Below, piece by piece: positions 17,485 to 26,592 of a DNA stretch of 64,000 nt; the stretch's first letter is position 1; the number at the start of each line of letters is the position of its first letter. Made by a program: the position numbers and the translations under genes. This stretch comes from Candidatus Rifleibacteriota bacterium (GTDB taxonomy: Bacteria; Muiribacteriota; Ozemobacteria; Ozemobacterales; Ozemobacteraceae): assembly GCA_015232575.1 (NCBI GenBank), contig JADFZL010000008.1:124001-188000 (forward strand), read 5' to 3'. The notes beneath the pieces were generated by a model, which was not told where the DNA came from, ran no database searches, and saw nothing but the letters and a program-made list of their open reading frames with translations.

Positions 17485-17752
17485 GTCGTGCTAGGCGGAG
17501 GGTTCGAGGTCCTCTATAAACCGCAAATCCTCGTAAGGCGGGCTGAATCCCCATCAGAGGGCGAAGTTGGTGACACCGGCTGGTTCCTGAAGCGTTGATA
17601 GATGGGTTCCACGCGGCGAAAGTCCGTGAACCCCGCCAGGATCGGAAGATAGCAACGGTAAACGGGAACGTTCGGGTGACGTGGAAGAGCCTGTCTGGAG
17701 CTTAAGGTTCGAGACGCGGGTCATTGATTTTGTTCGAGGGTGGGTGCACGGT
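17485..17752 (+). ncRNA. ffs: Signal recognition particle RNA, large (Alu-containing) form
   Basis: About 268 nt. The 5' part has the Alu-domain signature (TGCTAGGCGGAGGG, ATAAACCGCAAATCC, GGGCTGAATCCCC). The S-domain core is GAACCCCGCCAGGATCGGAA then GATAGCAACGGTAA, with a GGAA tetraloop. Two bases on each side of the loop differ from the usual TC/GA but still pair (AT/AT). The ends GTCGTGC and GCACGGT pair over 7 positions (two wobbles), which sets the boundaries. It scaffolds Ffh for co-translational targeting. It lies between tRNA-Ser and dnaX, the same order as the scr locus of Bacillus subtilis. Ends are accurate to a few bases. Confidence 0.9.
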
Positions 17753-17800
17753 ACTCATTTTAGTTTTGTTTTCCGCGTTCCCTCTCTAAAGGACATAATC

Positions 17801-19633
17801 GTGAGCCAGCAGGTTTCAAAGAAGAATTTATACCGAAAATACCGTCCGGCATCTTTTTCAGAACTCCTCGGACAGGATCACATTGTTAAAACCCTTCAGA
17901 ATGCTATTTCTCTTGGTCGAATAAGCCATGCTTACATGTTCTGCGGGCCAAGAGGCACCGGAAAAACCTCTGCTGCCAGACTTCTTGCCAAAGTTCTGAA
18001 CTGCCAGGGAGACAAAAAATCAGAAAAACTTCCAGATGCCTGCCGAAAATGCGAAATCTGTGAAAAAATCGAAACAGCAACTTTCGTCGATATCATAGAA
18101 ATTGATGCTGCAAGCAACAACAGTGTTGACGACATCCGCGAAATGCGCGAGAAAGTTAAATATCGCCCAGTCGAGGGATTATACAAAATTTACATAATCG
18201 ACGAAGTCCACATGCTTTCTGGTGCAGCCTTCAACGCCTTTCTCAAAACCCTCGAAGAGCCGCCGCCAAAAGTTGTTTTTATTCTTGCAACTACTGATCC
18301 GCAAAAGGTTCCAGCCACAATTCTTTCGCGCTGCCAGCTTTTCGATTTTCATTCAGTTTCAAAGAAAGTCATCACAGAACGTCTTGCTGAAATAGTACTC
18401 CAGGAAAAGTCCGAGAATCATGAATTTCCAGATGTTTCTACAGATGTAATTCAGATAATTGCTGAATGCGCCGAAGGTGGTTTCAGAGACGCTTTGAGTC
18501 TTCTCGACCAGATAACGTCAGTTTCATCAGGAAACTCCGTTAAAGTCGAAGATGTTCTTGAGTTAACCCGACGCCTTGGTTTCAGACAATTGTTTCAAAT
18601 CGCCTCCTTCTTCTTCAGCGGAGATTCGGCTTCTCTGGTTAGTCAACTCAATGCTCTTTTCTCGTCTGGATACGACGTTTCATCGATTGGCAAAGAACTT
18701 CTGGAATTCATCAGAAAGCTCCTTCTTCTCAAAATAGATCCTAAAATTTCTCAGGTCCTGGAAATACCCTCAGAACAAATTGATTTGTTTTCGCAATTAC
18801 CTATTTCAATCGAGAAACTTCTGCAAATTTCACACCGGCTTGAGAAAACCCTCTCTCAACTTCGATATTCAGTTTCTCCAAAGTTTCTCTTTGAAGTTGA
18901 AATACTGCGTCTCTGCCGCGGTGATTATTCTATTTCATCAGAGGAATTCGAAAAGAAATTTTTGGAACTGGAATGTTCCATAAAATCTCCAAGATTCATT
19001 CTGCGACATCCATCACAGAGCCAACAGGGGCAAGTACAGACACCTGGTTCATACCAGAACGTTCGCCCGGTATCAGCAGCGCCAGTTTCAACTTTTTCCA
19101 ACTCAAACAGTGATATTCCTTCTGCTCAGGTCAGAGCACCAGTTTCAACTTCCTCTTCACGTTCGCCCTCAATTACAGCATATTCACCTGAACCTCCTGT
19201 GCAGAAGCAGGATTATTCCGGGCTCTCACCTCACGAGAAATGGAGCACTTTTTTAACTGTTTTGAGCAGAAAATTTCCATCTACTGCAAGTTTTTTTGCT
19301 AATTCACAATTCCTGTCTTTTGAAAGCAATGTTCTTAAGGTCTCTCTTCCAACAGAATTCGCCTTGAATAAAGTCCGTGAAAGTAAATCCCAGGATACCT
19401 ATAAACCATTCCTCCATGAAATATTTGGAAATGACACATCACTAAGCCCCATATTCAGCGGATCAGATTCAAAAGCACCTGTCTCAAAAGCTTCTGCAGA
19501 AAAAGCATTTTCCGAATTCAACCAAACCATTAAAAAACTAGACAAAGAAGTAAAAGCAAAAATCCTTGCCAAACCCCCAATAAAAGACGCCCTGGAAATC
19601 TTCGAAGGCGAAGTAATCGAAGTCATCAACTGA
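17801..19633 (+). CDS. dnaX: DNA polymerase III subunit gamma/tau
   Basis: 610 aa from the GTG preceded by AAAGGA; in-frame codons further upstream lie inside the SRP RNA. The N-terminus NLYRKYRPASFSELLGQDH is diagnostic. Walker A is GPRGTGKTSAARLL (about 49), and the zinc-binding cysteines are in C-x8+-CRKCEIC (67-85). Walker B is IIDEVHML (about 131) and sensor 1 is ATTDPQKVPATILSRCQ (about 161). A Pro/Ser/Gln-rich linker (~405-470) leads to a tau-like C-terminal region. It is the ATP-driven clamp-loader subunit that couples polymerase and helicase. The usual following genes (nucleoid protein YbaB and recR) are absent, replaced by a decayed region. Confidence 0.95.
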   Translation: MSQQVSKKNLYRKYRPASFSELLGQDHIVKTLQNAISLGRISHAYMFCGPRGTGKTSAARLLAKVLNCQGDKKSEKLPDACRKCEICEKIETATFVDIIEIDAASNNSVDDIREMREKVKYRPVEGLYKIYIIDEVHMLSGAAFNAFLKTLEEPPPKVVFILATTDPQKVPATILSRCQLFDFHSVSKKVITERLAEIVLQEKSENHEFPDVSTDVIQIIAECAEGGFRDALSLLDQITSVSSGNSVKVEDVLELTRRLGFRQLFQIASFFFSGDSASLVSQLNALFSSGYDVSSIGKELLEFIRKLLLLKIDPKISQVLEIPSEQIDLFSQLPISIEKLLQISHRLEKTLSQLRYSVSPKFLFEVEILRLCRGDYSISSEEFEKKFLELECSIKSPRFILRHPSQSQQGQVQTPGSYQNVRPVSAAPVSTFSNSNSDIPSAQVRAPVSTSSSRSPSITAYSPEPPVQKQDYSGLSPHEKWSTFLTVLSRKFPSTASFFANSQFLSFESNVLKVSLPTEFALNKVRESKSQDTYKPFLHEIFGNDTSLSPIFSGSDSKAPVSKASAEKAFSEFNQTIKKLDKEVKAKILAKPPIKDALEIFEGEVIEVIN

Positions 19634-19840
19634 CACCCCCTTAATTCCTCAAGAACTCTCCAACAACCTTCATTCACACTGTAATTGATTACAAATTAAC
19701 TTTTCTAAGAATCGTTGTTAGATCGTAAAAGTCTGATTTGAAAACCTTTGTCAAATCACTTCTGGATTTTACTGTATTGGAATCGTTGTATCTAAAGTGT
19801 ATCATCGTAAAGATAGTAAGTATGTTAAAGGGGAATGCTA

Positions 19841-20615
19841 ATGAAAGTGAGAGCCTTTATTGTCGTAGCATTGTTGATAATGTCATTACGGTAACTATTC
19901 AAGGAATGCGCACTTCGAAAAAGGTTTTGCTGAAGGATACTATTGCCCGAAGCCAACTCTTCGAATAACTGGCACAACAATTCGCCCGCTTTTCCACTTC
20001 TCGGCAGCTCGACGTTGTATCATCAATTTTTTCCTCTCTGGCAGATTACCCTGAATACGGCTCCCCTCCGGCTCAGCTAGAACTCCTTAACTGGCTTCCT
20101 GTGGCAAAGCCACATCTTCAAAGGATAGTTGGAAATCTGATCGAAAAACTCGTTGAACAGAATCCCCCTTACCTTTATCTGCTTCCCCAATAAATTGACT
20201 TTCAGGGCATGTCAGAGAATCTCGCACGCTCGGTTCTTGGTACCCATTTCCTTGTTCCGCGGGAAGCCAGGATGAGAGAAGTTCGAAACCTTGTATGGTG
20301 GATCAAGACTCTCCCCTGATCGGCTGGGCAGCGAGAATGCCTACAATTTCTCAATTTACGGGGAAGATTTTGTTCGTAATGGCGTCAGCAGTATGACCCA
20401 GGACCAAATCGTGAATTTCTGCCGCCTCATGCTGGAACGAAAGCTGCCAATCGTTTTACCAACGTTGGTCTTTAAGACTCCATTCATCGTTGACAACGAG
20501 CACCTTGCCGTGTTATCCAGAATGTACTCTGAGCAGGGATATTCCTTCTTCTTAAAACTACTGAAGTATAACGCACAGACTTGGAGAAGTTCATCCCTTT
20601 CGAAATTTTACTGAC
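19841..20615 (+). pseudogene. Decayed gene of an exported protein (frameshifts and in-frame stops)
   Basis: An ATG at 19841 opens a signal-peptide-like start (MKVRAFIVVALLIMSL) that hits a stop at once. The coding signal then continues in another frame (TIQGMRTSKKVLLKDTIARS) through in-frame stops at 19966, about 20191 and about 20318. From about 20291 it shifts again and runs to 20614 (RLSPDRLGSENAYNFSIYGE ... FIVDNEHLAVLSRMYSEQG). At least two frameshifts and three stops are needed to join it, so it is not functional as read. I do not recognise the family. GC is higher than in neighbouring genes. Confidence 0.6.
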
Positions 20616-20660
20616 TTAGTTAACCAATGAACAAAAACTCGGAATCGTGAAAGGAAATAA

Positions 20661-21797
20661 ATGCAAATGCGTGAAGTGAAAATGGTGGTTTTATTTATTC
20701 TGTTGGTAATCTGCGCGACCGGGATAGCCCAAACTCCTGCAGGATTAGAGGATTTTCAGGAATGCATTCTTCTTGGCGGAGGGTTCAAACCCGCAAATAT
20801 TGCTATTGTCAGGCTTGGGAAGAATGTTGTCGTTCAGCCAATTTCAGTTTCGATTTCTGCAAACCAAGCGGATTGCAAGTCCAGGTTTGGCCGTTTCTAT
20901 ATCCTTTATGACAACGGTGAGCTGGTAGTTGTTAACGGGAAAAGCGGAGAAATGGAGTCCAAGGTACAAACGAAGATCGCCAGTCCCTTTGGAATGGAGA
21001 TCCTTTCCGAGACAGAAGTGATCGTTTCCTCTGGAAAAGACACAGTCTTACGGAGAATCGATTCGCAGACAGGGGAAATCCTCGGTTTGGCAAAAATCGT
21101 CATTCCGATGAAAGAACTCGCCTGTCGTCACATGTTGAAAATCGAGAATCGATTGTATGTTGCCATCAGCTGTGGAAAGATCAATTCCAAACCCGAAGGA
21201 ACGATTTTTGCGGTTGTCGATCTGAATTCCAATCAACTTATACAACATCAGTTATTGTTCTGGCAGAATGAAAAGACCGGGGAAAAACTTCCTGCAATAA
21301 ATCCCCTGCTCCCCTTAGTTTTCGATCGTGAACAGAACAGGATACTTATCGGAGCAAAGGGAGTTCGCCCTCGAAATACTGGAATGACGCTGAAAGTGGA
21401 TCTTGGAACTTTTTCAGTAAAAAGCGATTCCTATGATTTGTCTGCCACATTTAATGGTCATCGGGCAATTTCATTCAGCCAGAAAAAGGTATTGGTACTT
21501 GAACATACGAGTACCCCGGTTTCTTCAACGCATGTTATGCAAAAGGCCATAAACGACCATGGCGACTTGGAAGCCATTGACGGTCCCGCAATTCTTGATT
21601 TGTTCGAAGAGACTGATGATCTGTCAATCAACGGGGATGGCACTCTGGCGATGATAGCCAATTCTTGTCCCACGGGGTTTGCAATTTCTGGGAAAGGACT
21701 GAATCTCATTGATGTCCGCACAGGGAAAAAGCTTCCGAAGATCATGAGCGACACTATTGGTTTTGCACCGGAATTTTCGGTTTTCCTGCAACCCTAA
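20661..21797 (+). CDS. Exported beta-propeller-like protein, function unknown
   Basis: 378 aa with AAAGGA 5 nt before the ATG. A signal peptide spans ~8-25 (VVLFILLVICATGIAQ). The mature part is a series of short beta-rich blocks such as ILYDNGELVVVNGKSGEMES and LRRIDSQTGEIL, the spacing seen in YncE/quinoprotein-like propellers. No metal or cofactor motif is obvious. It is intact but embedded in decayed DNA on both sides and richer in GC than the flanks, which suggests transfer or duplication from elsewhere. Enzymatic activity cannot be claimed. Confidence 0.6.
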   Translation: MQMREVKMVVLFILLVICATGIAQTPAGLEDFQECILLGGGFKPANIAIVRLGKNVVVQPISVSISANQADCKSRFGRFYILYDNGELVVVNGKSGEMESKVQTKIASPFGMEILSETEVIVSSGKDTVLRRIDSQTGEILGLAKIVIPMKELACRHMLKIENRLYVAISCGKINSKPEGTIFAVVDLNSNQLIQHQLLFWQNEKTGEKLPAINPLLPLVFDREQNRILIGAKGVRPRNTGMTLKVDLGTFSVKSDSYDLSATFNGHRAISFSQKKVLVLEHTSTPVSSTHVMQKAINDHGDLEAIDGPAILDLFEETDDLSINGDGTLAMIANSCPTGFAISGKGLNLIDVRTGKKLPKIMSDTIGFAPEFSVFLQP

Positions 21798-22794
21798 CAA
21801 CCTGGGAAAACATATTTTTTGAAATTCAGGTAAATCAACATTGAGCAGTGGTGCTGAAGAAATGATAGATTACACGCAGCTACCCAGAAGCTCAGAGAAA
21901 GACAGATTCTACGGTTTTTTAGCCATGTCTATGTATAGCAAATTTTAATAAAGAAGCCTTTTTTTCTACCCCCCTCTCCAAAAAGACCAAAGCCTTGAAA
22001 TAATTGATTTCTTGAAGAATAGAGTTGCTGATGATGCGGCTTACAAAGTTCTACTTTCATAGTTTGTCTGTAGGAGAGGGTTCGGTAAAGCAGTTTGAAT
22101 GGAAGACCTTTCGCTTTTGTCGAAAACACAAACGTAGCCTGTGGATTACCCACTCTGCATACGTTTGTGTGTCGTGATGTTGTTAGTGGCCTGTGCTGAG
22201 CGGTGGTTGATTGGGATTAGCTTATATCGGACCAATAACATTGCATGATGGACATGCACATGGATAAGAACCTGGCCCACCAAATATGCAGACGTTTCTA
22301 TTCAACTTGAAAAAAGCTGGATTCAGTCAGGTGGTGGCAACAAGACTCTACTCGCAAAATGGGTTGATGACTTTAATAGTCAAAAGTAGAAAAACAAACC
22401 AATACAAGGCCTTCTCACTTTGGAAAACAATAAGGTCGTCTTCAAAACAGCTAAAAAACCATCTCTGGACTTAAAGAGCGGATTATTATACAGAATTTTT
22501 TTCTTTATTTCCTGTTGTTTTATGGTGAAATACCTGCCTGAAACTCAGCAAAGCTAGAACCAGCCAAAATCTATCAGAATACTGATAGATTTTTTCTTAT
22601 CCCAGGGCACCGGTAATTCAGCAGTTTGCATGTAAAAACTCTTTTCAAAAAAGCGGATTGAGTACGTCTGCGATTGATTTTTCATCAATTTCATGGCAAA
22701 TTTCCATTTAATTTCCACAGGTGGATAATGTGGATAACCGTGGGGAAAACGAATCTGCCTGAACTTTCTAATGTGGAAAAGAAAAATAGATGTG

Positions 22795-22880
22795 CCCTCT
22801 TGACAACTGCGCTGTATGCAGTTTTATTAAATAGTGCAAGCTTTTCCAGTTTTTCAGACTTTTAGAAATTGTCAAGAGGG
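22795..22880. repeat. 86-bp segment bounded by 12-bp inverted repeat
   Basis: Ends CCCTCTTGACAA and TTGTCAAGAGGG are perfect inverses. The inside holds a CTGC...GCAG mini-hairpin. It could be a miniature transposable element or an operator pair; no clean target-site duplication is visible. Confidence 0.4.
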
Positions 22881-23119
22881 GAAAAATGCAATAATTCATA
22901 GTACAACGAATTAAAACCCTTGCCATGAAAGGTTCAAGGACGTCGATTCAGTGTATGAAACTTTTTTTATCAGCTTGTACAGCTATCGTCACGGGGCACG
23001 GCACATGATTAGACCATCATCCCTCATACCTCACCTCACTGCCACTAATATATGAATTTCTAAGTAAGCAAAATCTTAAATTAGGGGCAATTTGCATGTT
23101 AACTTTGTGTTGGGCTATA

Positions 23120-23180
23120 GTCTCGAACAAGGGTGATATATCTCATAAATGCGAGATTTCTCCCTTCTGTCGAAATGACA
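23120..23180. repeat. Dispersed palindromic (REP-like) element
   Basis: Degenerate left end GTCTCGAACAAGGG and intact right end TTCTCCCTTCTGTCGAAATGACA, with inner TATCTCATAAATGCGAGAT pairing. Same family as at 1005. Confidence 0.6.
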
Positions 23181-23331
23181 TAGTTTATGACTCCTTTTTT
23201 ATGATTTGCTGTATTAAGTGAATAACATAAAACTTTCCCTCACCTTTTAACGGTTGAATCGATGCTTCAAACTGTTCACATAGATGATAATTTTTCCGTT
23301 CGAACAACCAGCTTAAACGATATTCTGCAAT

Positions 23332-23358
23332 AAAAAAGCGGCCCGTGGCCGCTTTTTT
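23332..23358 (-). terminator. Bidirectional-looking intrinsic terminator
   Basis: Perfect 12-bp stem AAAAAAGCGGCC/GGCCGCTTTTTT with a 3-nt loop, giving a T-run in both directions. It lies 83 bp past the stop of the leftward oxidoreductase fusion. Another hairpin (TCACAGGA/TCCTGTGA plus A/T pairs, 23382-23419) lies between them. Confidence 0.8.
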
Positions 23359-23440
23359 ATTGCATTATGCAACACACTTCTTCACAGGATTTAAAAGATT
23401 ATCCTTTTAACTCCTGTGAATCATTGAGCACATATCCCAA

Positions 23441-25927
23441 TCAGACAAAAAGATTAATCGATGCGTCTGCTGCCGAATTAAGATAGTGTGCCACGCCGCC
23501 TTCTTCAATATCGTCAATAAGTTCTGCTTTCGTTAGCCCCATAACATCCATGCTCATAGTACAAGCAACCATCTTAACCCCAGCCTTTTGTGCCTTCGCA
23601 ATTAAATTCGGAAGAGGCTCAACATTCTTCTCAGACATAACCTGCTTCATCATGGCCGTGCCCATGCCGGCAAAGTTCATTTTTGATAATTTCAAGGAAT
23701 CAGCACCCATTGGCATCATCATTCCAAACATTTTCTCGACAATACCTTTGTTCACCGGTGGCGGATTCTGCTTTCTCAGGATATTCAGACCCCAGAAAGT
23801 AAAGAACAATGTAACTTTCATTCCCATCGCAACAGCACCGTTTGCAATTATGAACACAGCATAAGCCTTATCAAGATCTCCGCTGAAAACTACCATTGAA
23901 AGAGCGTTTTTATCGTTGACTTTATTTAACGCAGAAGCAACTCCATCGCCCGAACCCGCAAGAGCCGGAACAGAAGTCTTCTGAATAACAGAAATGTATC
24001 TTCCATGATCATTATACGCCTGAACAAGCTTGTTTCCGGAGCGTGAACACCAGGCTGCTGAATCGTTTAAAAATCCGGCATCAGTAGAGTAAATCTTCAG
24101 ATGCTGCCCGACAGCAAGGCTATCCATTTTTTCACGCATTTTCAGCAGCGGTCCGGGACACTGCATTCCGCATGCATCAAGTTCAAGCATTTCGCCGACA
24201 GGTAGAGGTGCCGCAGATGCAGATGCACAACAGGATTCAGTTATCTGCTTCGGCACTGGAATTTCACAGATAGCTTCCGTATGATACATCGTCCAGGTTT
24301 TATAACCGCCAATCAGGTTTCTGCAATTAAAGCCCTTCTGCATTAGAATCCTTGCTGCAACATAACCTCGCAGGCCAACCTGACAATATATTATTATTTC
24401 CTTATCTTTCGGAAGTTCACTTATGCGCTCTCTGAGCGAGTCTACCGGAATATTCACAGAGCCGGGTATTTTTGCGTTTGCCGCTTCTCCAGGTGATCTT
24501 ACATCCAGAAGCAGATAGCTTCCAGATTGCATTTTATCAAGCTCTTCAACAAAAATGGGACGATGCTTTCCGTTCAATATGTTCTGTGCAATCATTCCAG
24601 CAAGATTTACCGGATCTTTTGCCGAACCAAACGGTGGAGCATAAGCGAGCTCAAGATCAACCAGATCGTCAACAGTCATTTTCCCTGCAATGGCGGTTGC
24701 AAAAACATCTATTCTCTTGTCTACTCCGTCACTACCAACAATCTGTGCACCAAATATTCTGCGACTGTCGGTTTCAAAAATCATTTTTATTGCCATAGGA
24801 AACGCCCCGGGATAATAACCAGCATGGCTTGCCGGATGCAGATACACTTTTGAAAACGGAATATTCTTCTGAACCAGATATTTCTCTGATACACCAGTCT
24901 GTGCTGCAGCAAGATCAAAAATTTTGCAAATCCACGTTCCCTGATTTCCTTTGTAAGTAACACTTTCAAGAGAGCTGAATATTTTATCTGCAACAATTCT
25001 TCCCTGCCTGTTTGCCGGACCGGCAAGCGGGAGAACTGAATTTGTTCTTACAACGCGATCAAATATCTCGGCAGCATCACCAATTGCGTAAATATCAGGA
25101 TCTCCGGTTCTCAGATTTTCATCTACAAGAATACCACCGCGTTCTCCGATTTGAAGGCCGGAATCTTTCGCAAGTTTTGTCTCTGGCCTCACTCCGATTG
25201 ACAAAACAACCATATCTGTTTCCATGGATTTGCCATCAGCAAATTGTACAGTAAGTTTTTTTTCTGTGCGTGAAATTCCTGAAACCTGAGAGCCCAGCTT
25301 CAAATCAACGCCATTAAATCTGATATGACTGTGAAGCATGGAAGTCATTTCCAGATCCATCGGTGGCATAACCTGCCTGTCTCTTTCAACAAGTGTAACC
25401 GAAATCTTTTTGTGAATAAGATTTTCAGCAACTTCCAGACCAATAAAACCCGCTCCAACAACTACCGCGTGCTTCACACTACTTTTCTTTATATAATCAA
25501 TGATTTTATCCAGATCGGGAATTGTTCTCAAAGTAAAGACACCCGCCAGATCAATTCCGGGAACGGGTGGCCTGAATGGCTCTGCCCCGGGAGACAGAAT
25601 TAAAACATCATAATCCTGATCATATTCTCTGTTCTCGGAAGCGACTTTAATTTTTACTTTTTTTGCCTTTCTATCTATTGAAACCACTTCCTGATTTATT
25701 CTTACTTCGATGTTGAATCTTTTATGAAGCGATTCAGGGGTTTGTACAAGCAGTGAATCCCGATCCTTTATCACTCCGCCAAGATGATAGGGCAAACCAC
25801 AGTTAGCGAAACTAACATAGTTTCCACGCTCAATGAGAATTACTTCTGAATCTTCAGATAACCTTCTTGCACGCGCAGCTGCACTTGCTCCACCAGCAAC
25901 ACCACCCACTATTACTATTTTTTTCAT
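23441..25927 (-). CDS. CoA-disulfide reductase-like oxidoreductase fused to rhodanese, TusA and DsrE domains
   Basis: 828 aa from the second ATG of an ATGATG pair, better spaced from AAAGGAG. Residues ~1-445 are a pyridine nucleotide-disulfide oxidoreductase of the CoA-disulfide/persulfide reductase class: FAD motif GGVAGGASAAARARR, single catalytic Cys43 in SFANCGLPYHLGG and NAD motif VVVGAGFIGLEVAEN. A rhodanese (~455-545) has its active cysteine in IIYCQVGLRG. A TusA domain (~570-640) has the C-P-x-P sulfur carrier motif (CGMQCPGPLLK). A DsrE/F-like domain (~655-828) ends the protein, with a Cys in MVACTMSMDVMG. Known parts all handle protein- or CoA-bound persulfide; the fusion would pass sulfane sulfur along one chain in the cytoplasm. 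An ArsR gene lies just upstream. Confidence 0.9.
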   Translation of the reverse strand: MKKIVIVGGVAGGASAAARARRLSEDSEVILIERGNYVSFANCGLPYHLGGVIKDRDSLLVQTPESLHKRFNIEVRINQEVVSIDRKAKKVKIKVASENREYDQDYDVLILSPGAEPFRPPVPGIDLAGVFTLRTIPDLDKIIDYIKKSSVKHAVVVGAGFIGLEVAENLIHKKISVTLVERDRQVMPPMDLEMTSMLHSHIRFNGVDLKLGSQVSGISRTEKKLTVQFADGKSMETDMVVLSIGVRPETKLAKDSGLQIGERGGILVDENLRTGDPDIYAIGDAAEIFDRVVRTNSVLPLAGPANRQGRIVADKIFSSLESVTYKGNQGTWICKIFDLAAAQTGVSEKYLVQKNIPFSKVYLHPASHAGYYPGAFPMAIKMIFETDSRRIFGAQIVGSDGVDKRIDVFATAIAGKMTVDDLVDLELAYAPPFGSAKDPVNLAGMIAQNILNGKHRPIFVEELDKMQSGSYLLLDVRSPGEAANAKIPGSVNIPVDSLRERISELPKDKEIIIYCQVGLRGYVAARILMQKGFNCRNLIGGYKTWTMYHTEAICEIPVPKQITESCCASASAAPLPVGEMLELDACGMQCPGPLLKMREKMDSLAVGQHLKIYSTDAGFLNDSAAWCSRSGNKLVQAYNDHGRYISVIQKTSVPALAGSGDGVASALNKVNDKNALSMVVFSGDLDKAYAVFIIANGAVAMGMKVTLFFTFWGLNILRKQNPPPVNKGIVEKMFGMMMPMGADSLKLSKMNFAGMGTAMMKQVMSEKNVEPLPNLIAKAQKAGVKMVACTMSMDVMGLTKAELIDDIEEGGVAHYLNSAADASINLFV

Positions 25928-25963
25928 CATTGCTCCTTTTATTAATCTATATCTCTAAAAACA

Positions 25964-26296
25964 TCATTTTGAACGATCTGGAGAAAATTTGTCTATCAAT
26001 TTAAGCTGACACTTGAACATGCAGTCCAGAAGATTTTTCAACTCAGGCATTGCTACAAAATAAATGGAAAGAGTCCCATCCTTCTTGAAAGAAATGACTC
26101 CACCTGACTTTAAAATCTTCAACTGATGCGAAACTACAGACTGCTGAACACCCAGAATGTTCTGTAATTCAGTTACAGACTTTTCTCCAGAAGAGAGCGC
26201 TTCAAAAATTCTCAAGCGCAAAGGATGACCGAGAGTTTTTAATATCTCAGCCGCCAGCGGAATAAATTCAGATTTTAAATTTAAGTTATTATTCAT
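25964..26296 (-). CDS. ArsR-family transcriptional regulator
   Basis: 110 aa counted from the ATG at 26296 (an upstream in-frame start exists but lies in the promoter). Winged helix: ILKTLGHPLRLRIFEALSSG, recognition helix LGVQQSVVSHQLKILKSGG, wing VISFKKDGTLSIYFV. The only cysteines are a C-x3-C pair in the C-terminal helix (DCMFKCQL), a position used by metal or persulfide sensors of this family. It is 36 bp upstream of, and co-oriented with, the sulfur-transfer fusion gene, so it probably represses its own operon and responds to sulfide/persulfide. That signal is inference from context. Confidence 0.85.
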   Translation of the reverse strand: MNNNLNLKSEFIPLAAEILKTLGHPLRLRIFEALSSGEKSVTELQNILGVQQSVVSHQLKILKSGGVISFKKDGTLSIYFVAMPELKNLLDCMFKCQLKLIDKFSPDRSK

Positions 26297-26304
26297 ATAT
26301 CGAC

Positions 26305-26332
26305 ATAATAACATATATTAATTAAAAGTCAA
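26305..26332 (-). promoter_or_regulatory. Promoter of the arsR-oxidoreductase operon, probably leaderless
   Basis: On the minus strand TTGACT (26332-26327), a 16-bp AT-rich spacer (TTTAATTAATATATGT) and TATTAT (26310-26305). The ATG at 26296 is only 8 nt past the -10 box, so the transcript would start at or next to the initiation codon. The palindromic TTAATTAA-type spacer is a plausible repressor site. Confidence 0.6.
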
Positions 26333-26373
26333 CAACCTTTTCAAACTTATTCTCTGGACAAATTTCTCTCTAA

Positions 26374-26410
26374 TTTTCTCTGTGTCTCTGCGTCTCTGTG
26401 TGAGATTTAT
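26374..26410. repeat. Low-complexity CTCTGTGTCTCTGCG-type dispersed sequence
   Basis: TTCTCTGTGTCTCTGCGTCT followed by CTGTGTGAGATTT is a short sequence type I recall from intergenic DNA of unrelated bacteria (complement: ACGCAGAGACACAGAG). Only one copy is visible here. It has no coding content. Confidence 0.4.
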
Positions 26411-26592
26411 CTTTTCTTCAGCAACAACGCCACAGTGTCGAATTTATTGTGTCAAAATTTAAGCAAATATGCAAACTCCTCTCAAGTATTTACTGAATTA
26501 TTCCGAAGTCATTAAGGGGAAATTTTCCTCATTTAGAATAAATTCATAAGAATGGAAGCTTTTTCTTGACACAATTTTCCTGTTTAAGTAAA

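Larger units (their letters stand above)
21798..23331. other. 1.5-kb non-coding/decayed region
   Basis: No convincing gene. About 22230-22490 reads in pieces like coding sequence (TWPTKYADVSIQLEKSW, then a stop) and may be a gene remnant. A 20-bp sequence at 21934-21953 (TATAGCAAATTTTAATAAAG) recurs with one change at 33543-33562. TGTGGATAA, a perfect DnaA-box core, is at 22729-22737 next to a one-mismatch copy at 22720-22728. A 12-bp perfect inverted repeat (CCCTCTTGACAA at 22795, TTGTCAAGAGGG at 22869) encloses 62 bp. A REP-like element is at 23120-23180. Confidence 0.5.

Noticed and set aside
17216..17554. Minus-strand open frame across the tRNA genes and SRP RNA
   Set aside because: Runs through structured RNA genes; such frames are classic false calls over tRNA clusters.
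17681..17800. Upstream extension of dnaX
   Set aside because: Overlaps the 3' part of the SRP RNA; the GTG at 17801 has a ribosome site and gives the conserved N-terminus.
19969..19985. Sigma-54-like promoter TGGCAC-N5-TTCGC
   Set aside because: Lies inside the decayed gene, lacks the TTGC box, and no gene starts at the right distance.
21929..22153. 74-codon minus-strand open frame
   Set aside because: No ribosome site, no homology I recognise, and its end coincides with the repeated 20-bp sequence.
24472..25254. Plus-strand open frames within the sulfur-relay gene
   Set aside because: Antisense shadows of a gene with clear domains and motifs.
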